Program-made: the position numbers and the translations under genes
Notes under the pieces: model-generated
The model's database searches: none
Seen by the model: only the letters and a program-made list of their open reading frames with translations
What the model was told of the DNA's origin: nothing
NCBI RefSeq assembly: GCF_019469185.1
Contig: NZ_CP048264.1
Coordinates: 1,550,001-1,614,000, forward strand
Reading direction: 5' to 3'
Source: Gilliamella sp. ESL0441
Lineage (GTDB): Bacteria > Pseudomonadota > Gammaproteobacteria > Enterobacterales > Orbaceae
DNA length: 64,000 nucleotides
In this document: positions 40,319 through 49,213 of the stretch, piece after piece
How the letters are laid out: every line of letters starts with the position of its first letter
How positions within the stretch are numbered: the stretch's first letter is position 1

Positions 40319-42673
40319 ATGCTGAAAAGTAATATGAAAAAGTTTATTATTCGTCATCAAAATAAATTGATGGCTTTTTTATTACTTTTAATAGCCATTA
40401 TTGCTGTTCGGCTTTATCCGCATCCACCGTTATCGGAATCATTCACCTTTTCAACACGTTTTTATGATGAAAAAGGTGAATTGATTCGTATGACTTTAGC
40501 TAGTGATGATCGTTATCGAGTTTGGACTCCCCTAAAAGATATTTCACCTGATATTATAAACGGCTTATTATTACATGAAGATCAATGGTTTTATTATCAT
40601 ATCGGTATTAATCCTTTTAGCTTAGTGCGAGCATTTTCAGCCACTTACTTGGGTGGCGGTAATCGTCAAGGTGCATCAACAATTACGATGCAACTCGCCC
40701 GAATGCATTGGCGATTAAATACCAAAAATATATTTGGAAAGCTAAATCAAATAGCCAGAGCGATTCAATTAGAACTAATGTATTCTAAAGAGGAAATACT
40801 TGAGGCATATTTAAACTATGCACCTTTTGGACGAAATATCGAGAGTATCGGCGCAGCTTCTTATATTTATTTCAATAAGCCACCTTCAGAAGTTAATTTA
40901 CCTGAAGCACTTACATTAGTGGTATTACCTCAATCACCTACTTATCGAATTGAAAGAAAAACAGGTCTTGCAGGCAAAGCACTCATTAAAGCTCGGAACA
41001 AATTATTTGAACGTTGGCAACAACATTATGAAGTCGATGAAGATATTGCTGCGCTTTTTTCTCAAAAATTGATTTTAAGACAACCCGAAAAACTTCCCTT
41101 CAAGGCTCCTCATTTTGTTAATCAAATCATTCAAAATCAAACAAGTAAACCTTACACGATAACAACAACATTAAATAGTAATCTACAAAATATCATTAAA
41201 GGGCAAGTTAACTTATTCATTGAGCGTAACCGATCAAAAGGCATACAAAATGTATCGATTATTTTAGTTGATACCCAAACAATGGAAGTAAAAGCATTGC
41301 TCGGTTCCGCTAATTATTTTGATCCGCATATTCAAGGACAGGTCAATGGGACATTAGCAAAACGCTCACCAGGATCGACCTTGAAACCTTTCATTTATGC
41401 CTTAGGAATTGATCAAGGAATTTTACATCCTCGAACAATTTTAAAAGATGTTTCAACAGACTTTGGGTTTTATACCCCTGAAAATTTTGATCTCAATTTT
41501 CGTGGTCCTATATCCGCAACAGATGCATTAATCCATAGTCGTAATATTCCTGCGGTAACTGTAGCATCACAATTACATCATCCAAGTTTTTATCAATTCT
41601 TAGTGAATTCTCATATCGCAAAATTAGCCGATGAAAAACATTATGGGTTATCGTTAGTTTTAGGTGGAGGAGAAGTTACTGCTCAAGAACTAGTAGGCTT
41701 ATATGCCATGCTTGCCAATCAAGGTAACTGGCAACCACTCAAATTTGTAAAATCAGATGATCAAGATAAGCCAGAAAAGCAACTAAGTCCAGAAGCTGCA
41801 TTTATGACAATGGAAATGTTGAAACAAAACACTCGTCCAAAAGATATATTAAGCAAAATGCAGAGAAATGTTTTACCTGTAGCCTGGAAAACAGGAACCT
41901 CATGGGGATTTCGCGATGCATGGACGGCGGGAGTATTTGGTCATTACGCTATGGTGGTATGGCTCGGAAATTTTGATGGAAGTGGAAATCATGCCTTCAT
42001 TGGTGTAAATGCAGCGACGCCACTATTTTTTAACATTATTGACAGTATCAATGGATATTATCCTAATTTACGTGAACCTAACCGCACTTTGCCGACAAAT
42101 ATGAAACGAGTCGACATTTGTCTTACAAGTGGAAATTTATTAACTAAATGGTGTAAAGCAAAAGGAAAAACATGGTTTATACCCGGTGTTTCACCTATTA
42201 AGCCCGATACGATATTTAGACCTATAATGATTGATAATAAAACGGGGAAAGCTGTTTGTCCTCCTTATGATCCCAAAACATCGCACTTAGAAGTTTTTGA
42301 ATACTGGCCATCAGATTTAGCTGCAATATTTGCTAAAGCAGGACTTCCAAAAAAATCGCCACCTAAAACATCCCATTGTGCTTTAACACAAAACTATTTA
42401 GGCGATCCACCTAAGATCACATCACCACTGAAAAATGTGGTTTATCAATTTCGTTCAACTAAACAGAAGAATGAAAAAATTAGCTTTACAGCGAATAGTG
42501 ATGGTAGTGCAAAATCATTATACTGGTTTGTCAATGACAGTTTTATGGGGGAAACTGAGCCTCATAAAGCAATTGATTGGGTTCCAACTGAAAGTGGTAC
42601 ATTTAAAATAACTGTATTAGACGATATGGGTCGAAGCAATACAAGGAATGTCAAAGTCGAGTTACTCAATTAA
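40319..42673 (+). CDS. pbpC: Penicillin-binding protein 1C
   Basis: PBP1C is a bifunctional-type peptidoglycan synthase. The 784-residue protein has one N-terminal transmembrane helix (about 16-32). The transglycosylase domain follows (LLLHEDQWFYYHIGINP, GASTITMQLAR, YLNYAPFGRNIEGIG-like motif). The transpeptidase domain has its serine in RSPGSTLKPFIYALG, SRN in IHSRNIPAV and KTGTS in WKTGTSWG. The C-terminal BiPBP_C domain (last about 90 residues) distinguishes it from PBP1A/1B. It starts 24 bp after argS; in E. coli it is linked to yfhM instead. Confidence 0.93.
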   Translation: MLKSNMKKFIIRHQNKLMAFLLLLIAIIAVRLYPHPPLSESFTFSTRFYDEKGELIRMTLASDDRYRVWTPLKDISPDIINGLLLHEDQWFYYHIGINPFSLVRAFSATYLGGGNRQGASTITMQLARMHWRLNTKNIFGKLNQIARAIQLELMYSKEEILEAYLNYAPFGRNIESIGAASYIYFNKPPSEVNLPEALTLVVLPQSPTYRIERKTGLAGKALIKARNKLFERWQQHYEVDEDIAALFSQKLILRQPEKLPFKAPHFVNQIIQNQTSKPYTITTTLNSNLQNIIKGQVNLFIERNRSKGIQNVSIILVDTQTMEVKALLGSANYFDPHIQGQVNGTLAKRSPGSTLKPFIYALGIDQGILHPRTILKDVSTDFGFYTPENFDLNFRGPISATDALIHSRNIPAVTVASQLHHPSFYQFLVNSHIAKLADEKHYGLSLVLGGGEVTAQELVGLYAMLANQGNWQPLKFVKSDDQDKPEKQLSPEAAFMTMEMLKQNTRPKDILSKMQRNVLPVAWKTGTSWGFRDAWTAGVFGHYAMVVWLGNFDGSGNHAFIGVNAATPLFFNIIDSINGYYPNLREPNRTLPTNMKRVDICLTSGNLLTKWCKAKGKTWFIPGVSPIKPDTIFRPIMIDNKTGKAVCPPYDPKTSHLEVFEYWPSDLAAIFAKAGLPKKSPPKTSHCALTQNYLGDPPKITSPLKNVVYQFRSTKQKNEKISFTANSDGSAKSLYWFVNDSFMGETEPHKAIDWVPTESGTFKITVLDDMGRSNTRNVKVELLN

Positions 42674-42690
42674 CTTTTATGAATAGAATC

Positions 42691-42719
42691 AAGCTAGCAA
42701 TTTTTGCTAGCTTGCTTTT
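42691..42719 (+). terminator. Rho-independent terminator after pbpC
   Basis: AAGCTAGCAA (42691-42700) and TTGCTAGCTT (42704-42713) form a perfect 10-bp stem with a 3-nt loop followed by GCTTTTT. It begins 17 bp after the pbpC stop and abuts the end of the convergent gene. Confidence 0.88.
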
Positions 42720-43009
42720 TATAACACTTGTTTGGCAATACAAATATCTAGTTTTTCAGTATGATCCTTTGCAAATGAAGCAAACGCTTTAAAATGAGGA
42801 GTTTGATTATGATTGTTAATTGCCTGTTTAGAGACCCATGTTTCAATGACGATATAAACATCAGGGTCATCAATACTTTGATTAAGCTCATAGCGAATAC
42901 ATCCGATTTCTTTTTGGCTCTCTTCCACTAGTTTTTTAAAAATCGTTTGAAAAGCACCACGAAATTCAGGCTTTATTTTTAGAGTAGCAACTATATTTAA
43001 CTGGCTCAT
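42719..43009 (-). CDS. Antibiotic biosynthesis monooxygenase (ABM) domain protein, YgiN-like
   Basis: This 96-residue protein is a single ABM/dimeric alpha-beta-barrel domain, as in YgiN quinol monooxygenase and LsrG. Recognisable positions are IVATLKIKPEFRGAFQ, CIRYELNQSIDDPDVYIVIETW and HNQTPHFKAF. These proteins act on quinols or small carbonyl compounds; which one here is unclear. Transcribed alone and convergent with pbpC. Confidence 0.8.
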   Translation of the reverse strand: MSQLNIVATLKIKPEFRGAFQTIFKKLVEESQKEIGCIRYELNQSIDDPDVYIVIETWVSKQAINNHNQTPHFKAFASFAKDHTEKLDICIAKQVL

Positions 43010-43271
43010 ATAGACCTCTTTTTTGATAACAAATAGTTTAGTGATAATACCAATATAGGTTAATTTAATATCAATAAGTAGACAAAAAAAGATTAATCGA
43101 CAAATCTCAATTTTTCGACAGCTACTTATTCCTAATAAATAAGCAGTTAAGTTTTTCTTCCTTACAAAATAAATAAAATAAGACTGTGAAGAAGTTAATT
43201 TATAGTAATAAAATCTAAAAAATAATACTTTAACTATAACATTTAATTACATATTTACTGAATTTTAAAGC
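43010..43271. other. AT-rich gap upstream of the candidate small RNA
   Basis: About 260 bp with no open frame. It contains the promoter of the ABM-domain gene (minus strand) and ends at a perfect FNR box. Confidence 0.4.
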
Positions 43272-43285
43272 TTGATCTTAATCAA
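43272..43285 (+). promoter_or_regulatory. FNR-binding site (perfect consensus)
   Basis: TTGATCTTAATCAA matches the FNR consensus TTGAT-N4-ATCAA at all ten defined positions. Its centre (between 43278 and 43279) is about 41.5 bp upstream of about 43320. A weak -10-like TTAAAT at 43308-43313 is correctly placed for a class II FNR-activated promoter reading right. No protein-coding gene starts where that transcript would begin. Confidence 0.7.
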
Positions 43286-43319
43286 GATATGTTTAGAATT
43301 TCTGCCATTAAATAACCAA

Positions 43320-43417
43320 CAAGAGTTTTCCAAACCATGAACCTATGTAAATCAACAATGAGTCGTTTAAAAATTGTTGTTTTTATTTTTAATCCTCCTT
43401 TATGGAGGATTTTTTTT
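43320..43417 (+). ncRNA. Candidate FNR-activated, Hfq-type small RNA
   Basis: The predicted transcript of about 97 nt has a short unstructured 5' part. A stem-loop follows (CAACAAT at 43353-43359 with ATTGTTG at 43373-43379), then a U-rich linker (43380-43390). A rho-independent terminator ends it (AATCCTCC at 43391-43398, GGAGGATT at 43404-43411, then a T-run to 43417). There is no gene upstream on this strand for the terminator to serve. The layout is that of Hfq-dependent small RNAs such as FnrS, though I see no sequence identity to FnrS. The 5' end is inferred from the FNR box. It could instead be a terminated leader of the amidohydrolase gene. Confidence 0.55.
43391..43417 (+). terminator. 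Orphan rho-independent terminator
   Basis: An 8-bp GC-containing stem with a 5-nt loop is followed by seven or eight T's. It lies 59 bp before the amidohydrolase start and 718 bp after the nearest plus-strand stop codon (pbpC, which has its own terminator). So it must end a non-coding transcript or act as an attenuator. Confidence 0.88.
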
Positions 43418-43475
43418 AGCTATTATTTTTGATTTTCAAAACAAATTTTAGGTAATTTATCAGTAGAGGCATAAT

Positions 43476-44492
43476 ATGACAGACAACAAAAAGATGTTAT
43501 TAACCAGTCGAGATCAAAGTTTAAAAGCATTTTTAATGAACAAAATCAAGCAAAATGGCGGTTGGGTTAATGCACATATGCACGCTGATCGTGCTTTTAC
43601 AATTACCGTTGACAGTTTTGACGTGTACCAAAAACAGACATTGATTGAAAAATGGGATACGTTAGACAAAGTCAAAGCCGCCATGACGGAAGAAGACTAT
43701 TATCGTCATTTTAGTATGGCTGTTGAACGAATGATTGAACAAGGTGTTAGTGCCATGGGCTCATTTGTGGATATTGACCCCATCGCTGAAGAACGTGCAA
43801 TCAAAGGCGCATTACGGGCACGAGAAACCTATAAAAACGATATCACCATTAAACTGGTGAATCAGACCTTAAAAGGCGTAATTGATAAAGAGGCCCGCTA
43901 TTGGTTTGATAAAGGTGCCGATCTTGTCGATATTATTGGTGGCTTACCTCGCCGTGATGAACGTGATCATGGTGAAGGTATGGGACTTAAACATCTAGAT
44001 GTATTAATGCAAACAGGCAAATCTTTAGGCAAAATGGTGCATGTTCATGTAGATCAATTTAATTCATCCGATGAGATAGAAACAGAGCAATTAACAGATA
44101 AAACCTTAGAACATGCAATGCATGGTCGTGTAGTGGCAATTCATAGTATTTCAATTACTGCCCATAGCTTAGAATATCGTCAAAAATTATACAAAAAAAT
44201 GAAAGAAGCCCAAATGATGGTGATTGCCTGTCCGTTTGCGTGGATTGACAGTCCAAGGCGTGAAGAACAAGGCCCAACCCGTAACTCCTTAACCCCTGTT
44301 GATGAATTAGCCGCCGCTGGAATTCCTGTTGCGATTGGCACTGATAATGTCAGTGATTATATGCTCCCCTTTTCAACGGGTAACATGTGGGAAGAGCTAA
44401 AACTGTTAGTAACAGGATGTCGATATACCGATTTAGATAATGTGGTTAACGTCGCCACTCGAAATGGACGTAAAGTGCTGGGACTTGAGTAA
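43476..44492 (+). CDS. Amidohydrolase family protein (cytosine deaminase-like)
   Basis: The 338-residue protein has the metal-dependent amidohydrolase pattern: HMHADRAF (metal histidines near residue 33), VHVHVDQFN (metal histidines near 190), HSISITAHS and GTDNVSDY (metal aspartate near 288). This resembles the cytosine deaminase/isoguanine deaminase branch. It lacks the extra N- and C-terminal beta-sandwich sequence of CodA, being about 90 residues shorter. The substrate is not determined; no nucleobase transporter adjoins it. AGAGG lies upstream of the ATG. Confidence 0.75.
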   Translation: MTDNKKMLLTSRDQSLKAFLMNKIKQNGGWVNAHMHADRAFTITVDSFDVYQKQTLIEKWDTLDKVKAAMTEEDYYRHFSMAVERMIEQGVSAMGSFVDIDPIAEERAIKGALRARETYKNDITIKLVNQTLKGVIDKEARYWFDKGADLVDIIGGLPRRDERDHGEGMGLKHLDVLMQTGKSLGKMVHVHVDQFNSSDEIETEQLTDKTLEHAMHGRVVAIHSISITAHSLEYRQKLYKKMKEAQMMVIACPFAWIDSPRREEQGPTRNSLTPVDELAAAGIPVAIGTDNVSDYMLPFSTGNMWEELKLLVTGCRYTDLDNVVNVATRNGRKVLGLE

Positions 44493-44535
44493 TTAACGCA
44501 AAGCGTTATAAAGCAGACTATCCCCATGAGATATT

Positions 44536-44571
44536 AAAAATCCCAACAATGCTGAAATTGTTGGGATTTTT
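44536..44571. terminator. Bidirectional terminator between the amidohydrolase gene and guaB
   Basis: A perfect 15-bp stem (44536-44550 with 44557-44571) around a 6-nt loop carries AAAAA on the left and TTTTT on the right. It therefore functions for both convergent genes. Confidence 0.9.
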
Positions 44572-44623
44572 ACTATTACTGAACAGCGTCAATGATTAAC
44601 GACGCTTTAATATTGATAAAAAA

Positions 44624-46090
44624 TTAAGATCCAGCTCGATAATTTGGTGGCTCTTTGGTTATTAGCACATCGTGAACATGGCTTTCTTTCATGCCAGCGC
44701 CGGTTATTCGATAGAATTTAGATTGCGTTCTTAGCTCATCGATAGTGGCACAGCCAGTTAATCCCATACAAGAACGTAATCCTCCCATTTGTTGGTGAAT
44801 GATTTCTTTTAATGGGCCTTTATAGGCAATACGGCCTTCAATACCTTCAGGAACTAATTTATCAGCGGCATTATCAGATTGGAAATAACGATCAGATGAA
44901 CCTTTCGCCATTGCGCCAAGTGATCCCATACCTCGATAAGATTTATAAGCTCGACCTTGATATAATTCGATTTCACCAGGAGCTTCTTCTGTTCCAGCAA
45001 ACATTGAGCCAACCATAACACATGATGCACCTGCGGCAATGGCTTTAGCAATGTCACCCGAAAAACGAATACCACCATCAGCAATAACAGGAATATTATG
45101 TCGTTGAGCCATTTCAACTGCATCCATAATGGCACTAATTTGTGGCACACCAACACCTGTCACAATACGCGTAGTACAGATAGAACCTGGACCAATACCG
45201 ACTTTAACTGCATTTACCCCTGCATCGATTAATGCTTTTGCACCTTCCGCAGTAGCAATATTCCCCCCAATAATTTGTAATTCCGGATACGCTTGCCTTG
45301 TCTGACGAATCCGCTCTAATACACCTTCTGAATGTCCATGAGATGAATCAATCAATAAAACATCAACACCTGCTTCAACCAATGCCGCAATCCGTTCTTC
45401 ATTGCCTGCACCAGCGCCCACTGCCGCCCCTACGCGCAAACGCCCTTTTTCATCTTTACAAGCATGTGGTTTTTGTTCTGCTTTATTGTAGTCCTTAACC
45501 GTTATCATTCCTTTAAGATGAAATTTAGAATCAACAACTAACACTTTTTCAACACGGTGTTCATGCATTTTTTTCAGCACAATTTCACGTTGTTCGCCCT
45601 CTTTTACCGTAACAAGTCGTTCTTTTGGTGTCATGACTGCCGTTACCGGTAACGATAAATCAGTTGCAAAACGAACATCTCGAGCGGTAATAATCCCCAC
45701 TAACTCTTGAGATTGAGTAACCACAGGGAAACCGGCAAAACCATACTCTTTAGCAAGTTCGATAACATCTCGAATCGTGGCAGTAGGTAAAACGGTCACG
45801 GGATCTTGGACGATACCGCTTTCATGCTTTTTCACCCTTTTTACATGGTTAGCCTGAGCTTCGATTGACATATTTTTATGGATAAAACCAATTCCGCCTT
45901 CTTGCGCAAGGGCGATGGCTAAATCGGATTCAGTCACCGTATCCATTGCAGCTGACAGCATCGGAATATTGAGTTTAATTGTTTGGGTTAGCTGAGTAGA
46001 AATAACCGCAGTGTTGGGTAATACCGTGGAGTGGGCAGGAACTAATAACACATCATCAAATGTAAGTGCTTCTTTAACTATACGAGACAT
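44624..46090 (-). CDS. guaB: Inosine-5'-monophosphate dehydrogenase
   Basis: GuaB oxidises IMP to XMP, the committed step to guanine nucleotides. From the ATG at 46090 the product is 488 residues, the E. coli length. The catalytic cysteine C305 lies in [16 protein letters not shown] pair of CBS domains is inserted at about 93-205. The flap region contains [10 protein letters not shown] and the active-site arginine/tyrosine segment. An in-frame start five codons upstream is less likely. guaA does not follow in this window: the downstream side ends at a terminator. Confidence 0.96.
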   Translation of the reverse strand: MSRIVKEALTFDDVLLVPAHSTVLPNTAVISTQLTQTIKLNIPMLSAAMDTVTESDLAIALAQEGGIGFIHKNMSIEAQANHVKRVKKHESGIVQDPVTVLPTATIRDVIELAKEYGFAGFPVVTQSQELVGIITARDVRFATDLSLPVTAVMTPKERLVTVKEGEQREIVLKKMHEHRVEKVLVVDSKFHLKGMITVKDYNKAEQKPHACKDEKGRLRVGAAVGAGAGNEERIAALVEAGVDVLLIDSSHGHSEGVLERIRQTRQAYPELQIIGGNIATAEGAKALIDAGVNAVKVGIGPGSICTTRIVTGVGVPQISAIMDAVEMAQRHNIPVIADGGIRFSGDIAKAIAAGASCVMVGSMFAGTEEAPGEIELYQGRAYKSYRGMGSLGAMAKGSSDRYFQSDNAADKLVPEGIEGRIAYKGPLKEIIHQQMGGLRSCMGLTGCATIDELRTQSKFYRITGAGMKESHVHDVLITKEPPNYRAGS

Positions 46091-46252
46091 GACAATATTC
46101 ACCATTGAGTTGAATTGTTGATAAAATATTGCCGATGTATTCTACTGACTTTTGCGATAAAAGACCAGCGGTATTTTGATTCTTGAAATAGTTTGAACAG
46201 TTATCCTTCTTATTATTTCATCAAAAATAATTATATCTCATACAAACTAACC

Positions 46253-47575
46253 TTATAAAAAAAGATTAATGATCAAACAGCCGATTAATCCACTGACAGA
46301 TATCACTGTTTCGAGTAAAGACCATGATTTCAATGTTTCGGTAATGCTCAGATTAAAATATTCTTTAAATAACCAAAAGCCCGGATCATTTACATGCGAA
46401 AAAACGACACTACCCGCACCCGTTGCAATAACCATTAATTCTGGACTAACACCCGTTGAAGCAATTAATGGGAAAACAATCCCACCTGCCGTTAGTGCAG
46501 CAACCGTTGCCGACCCTAAGGCTAATCTTAATAAGGCTGCAATTAACCACGCCATAACAATGGGGGAAACAGTCGATCCATGCATTATCTGTTCGATATA
46601 AACTTTCACGCCACTATCGACAAGAACTTGTTTAAATGCCCCACCACCCCCAATAATCAATAGCATCATTGCAATAATTTTAATTGAATCAACTAAGCTA
46701 GTATTGATGTCTGACATGCTACGGCCACGTAATAAACCAAAAGTGAATATGGCTATTAATACTGATATCAGCGTTGCAATGACTGGATCCCCAAAAAATT
46801 CAACATAGGGTAGCAACCAATGCCCATTATTTAACGTCATTTCACTTATGGCTCGGATTGACATTAATATAACTGGAATCAATGCGGTAATAAGACTGAC
46901 ACGAAAACTAGGCATCTGCTGTTCAGTAAATGTTTTAGTATTATATAAGCCTTCTTCAACAGGATGATTAATCAAACGAATAAAAGGTAATTTAGTTAAA
47001 ATAGGCCCAGCTAGTATGACGGTTGGAATACCTATAATTGTGCCATAAAGTAAGGTTTTTCCCATATCGGCTTTAAATATTTGTGCAATCGCTGTTGGTC
47101 CAGGGTGCGGCGGTAAAAAACCATGTGTAACCGACAAAGCCGCCGCCATGGGAATACCAATATATAGCGGAGAGATACCTAAGGTTGCAGCTATAGTTAA
47201 AATTAAGGGTAACAATAAAACGAAACCAACCTCATAAAACAGAGCAAATCCAACTATAAATCCCGTAAGTGTCACTGCCCATTGAATCTTTTTATCGCCG
47301 AAAGTGGCAATGAGCGTTGTTGCTATCCGCTGTGCACCTCCACAATCAGCGAGTAATTTGCCTAACATTGCACCAAATCCCATAATTAATGCTAAGCTGC
47401 CAAGCGTGCCACCGACACCATTTTTGATTGATTTGATGACCTCCATAACGGGCATCCCTTCCAGAACACCGACACTAAGTGCCACCAAAATTAATGCGAT
47501 AAAACCATTAACTCGCAAAGGTAACATGAGAATCAATAACATCAAGACACCAAAAGCAATAATGATTAATGGCAT
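46253..47575 (-). CDS. GntP family gluconate:H+ symporter
   Basis: The 440-residue protein has about twelve transmembrane segments and GntP/GntT family motifs: GFGAMLGKLLADCGGAQRIA, GFALFYEVGFVLLLPL, THGFLPPHPGPTAIA and a late SHVNDPGFWLFKEYF. These transporters carry gluconate or related sugar acids. No gluconate kinase gene adjoins it here, so the substrate is uncertain. The ATG at 47575 is preferred because AGGAG lies six bases upstream; a TTG two codons earlier is in frame. Confidence 0.88.
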   Translation of the reverse strand: MPLIIIAFGVLMLLILMLPLRVNGFIALILVALSVGVLEGMPVMEVIKSIKNGVGGTLGSLALIMGFGAMLGKLLADCGGAQRIATTLIATFGDKKIQWAVTLTGFIVGFALFYEVGFVLLLPLILTIAATLGISPLYIGIPMAAALSVTHGFLPPHPGPTAIAQIFKADMGKTLLYGTIIGIPTVILAGPILTKLPFIRLINHPVEEGLYNTKTFTEQQMPSFRVSLITALIPVILMSIRAISEMTLNNGHWLLPYVEFFGDPVIATLISVLIAIFTFGLLRGRSMSDINTSLVDSIKIIAMMLLIIGGGGAFKQVLVDSGVKVYIEQIMHGSTVSPIVMAWLIAALLRLALGSATVAALTAGGIVFPLIASTGVSPELMVIATGAGSVVFSHVNDPGFWLFKEYFNLSITETLKSWSLLETVISVSGLIGCLIINLFL

Positions 47576-47814
47576 AATCAACTCCTCTTAATCAACGACA
47601 TCCCATCTGGTTAAATTTACACAACTAGCCTTAAATACTTTAAACATAATTAGAAAATTGCAATTCAATTAAGATTTGAACACATCGCATTTTATGGGTA
47701 AGTACGAATAAATTAACAATAAGTATTTACCCACATAGTATCGATATATGTGGGAATGTTAGAGGAAAATTTACACTATTTATTAGAAATGAGAATAAGA
47801 TCACACTTTCAAAT

Positions 47815-48519
47815 TTAAAGTTCTTTTTGCGCCATTAAAATATAATTTACATCCACATTGTGACCTAATTTAAATTGATTTTTTAAAAGATGATATTCCA
47901 TACCAATAATGCCTTTAACCGCTAATTTAGATTGCTCAACTAAGTCCATTAATTCTGAAGGTCGAATAAAGCGATTAAAATCATGTGTTCCTTTTGGTAC
48001 AAGCCGAGCAATGTATTCAGCGCCATAAATAAGTAATAACTTTGCTTTGGTATTTCGATTGATTGTCGATAAGAATAGTTTGCCACTTGGTTTTAGCAAC
48101 TTAGCACAAGCATTAATGATGGAGAATGGATCGGGGACGTGCTCTAATAACTCCATACAAGTAATCACATCATAATATTCTGATCGTTCTTCTGCATGCG
48201 CTTCAACGGTTTGTTTTTGGTAATCGATAGAAAGACCATTTTGCTCAGCATGCATTTTGGCAACGTTTAAAGACTCCTCCGCCAGATCGATAGCGGTCAC
48301 TTGCGCACCGAGTTTAGCAAGGCTTTCTGATAAGATGCCACCACCACACCCGACATCTAACACCTTTTTGCCATTAAGTGATTCGCATTGCTGCAATATA
48401 TAATCAACACGTAATGGATTAATGATATGCAAAGGTTTACATTGACCATTTGGATCCCACCATTGTGCGGCTAATTGTGAGAATTTATTTATTTCGTTAA
48501 TATCGATATTTTGTGACAT
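47815..48519 (-). CDS. ubiG: Ubiquinone biosynthesis O-methyltransferase
   Basis: UbiG performs both O-methylations in ubiquinone synthesis. From MSQNIDINEINKFS the 234-residue product matches E. coli UbiG (240). It has the N-terminal AAQWWDPNGQCKPLHIINPLR, the SAM motif VLDVGCGGGILSESLA and the post-I acidic residue in VTAIDLAEE. A central CMELLEHVPDP motif and the membrane-associating KGTHDFNRFIRPSEL complete the match. An in-frame 17-codon N-terminal extension has no homology. Confidence 0.95.
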   Translation of the reverse strand: MSQNIDINEINKFSQLAAQWWDPNGQCKPLHIINPLRVDYILQQCESLNGKKVLDVGCGGGILSESLAKLGAQVTAIDLAEESLNVAKMHAEQNGLSIDYQKQTVEAHAEERSEYYDVITCMELLEHVPDPFSIINACAKLLKPSGKLFLSTINRNTKAKLLLIYGAEYIARLVPKGTHDFNRFIRPSELMDLVEQSKLAVKGIIGMEYHLLKNQFKLGHNVDVNYILMAQKEL

Positions 48520-48726
48520 GCTGGCGTTTTTAAAGTGTAAAAAATGGGTTTTACTATATGCTAACTCCAATCAATTATCAATAAAATAGCTTACACTGCC
48601 CGCTTTTTATTAACAAAAAAATCCACTTAGTTTAAGCGCTCAAATGATATACTTTTTACCAATAAAAAATAGACAATTAATTTAATTCATAAAAACGATA
48701 TAAATATAATATAAGGAAGACAAATT

Positions 48727-49023
48727 ATGATAATCGCGCTAAGAACAAATCGACCTAGTTTAATAAAAATAATGGATATACCAATTATAGGCAGTTTTAT
48801 CATGTTTATTTTTGCACTGATTCCAATGTTTATTTTAATGATAACCGATGGTGCTTTTGGATTCAGTTATCAAGATCTCCAAACAAATATAATATATTTT
48901 ATAGTAGGCGTTTATAACTTCATTTTAGCCTTCTTTTTTGGTATCAGTATTTGGATTATGATATTACCTTCCTGGTTACTTTTTACCCTTATCGGTATAT
49001 TGAAACTCATCGGTTGGATCTAA
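48727..49023 (+). CDS. Small membrane protein of unknown function
   Basis: The 98-residue product has two or three strongly hydrophobic segments (about residues 20-40, 54-74 and 78-97) and few charged residues. I do not recognise a family. AAGGA lies nine bases before the ATG, supporting translation. It lies divergent to ubiG and upstream of the sodium-dependent transporter. Confidence 0.6.
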   Translation: MIIALRTNRPSLIKIMDIPIIGSFIMFIFALIPMFILMITDGAFGFSYQDLQTNIIYFIVGVYNFILAFFFGISIWIMILPSWLLFTLIGILKLIGWI

Positions 49024-49213
49024 TAATAATCGAATCATTTGATTCATTTTAATGATTGACGCCAATTCTAGTTAAATTTTTAAACAATATTGTCAATGAC
49101 TGTAATGATTTCTTGTGAATAGTTTGATTTCATGGCATGATTTAAAGTTTTAATTAAGACATAATTTTACTAAACGCAAATTAAACTATTTATTAAGAAT
49201 CAAAGGAAAATTC

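Noticed and set aside
43338..43433. A 31-codon open frame (MNLCKSTMSRLKIV...) overlapping the orphan terminator
   Set aside because: It has no ribosome-binding site, and its second half is just the translation of the terminator hairpin and its T-run. A non-coding transcript explains the segment better.
44812..45498. Overlapping open frames on both strands inside guaB
   Set aside because: guaB is complete and full length. The alternative frames have no homology-like features or start signals.
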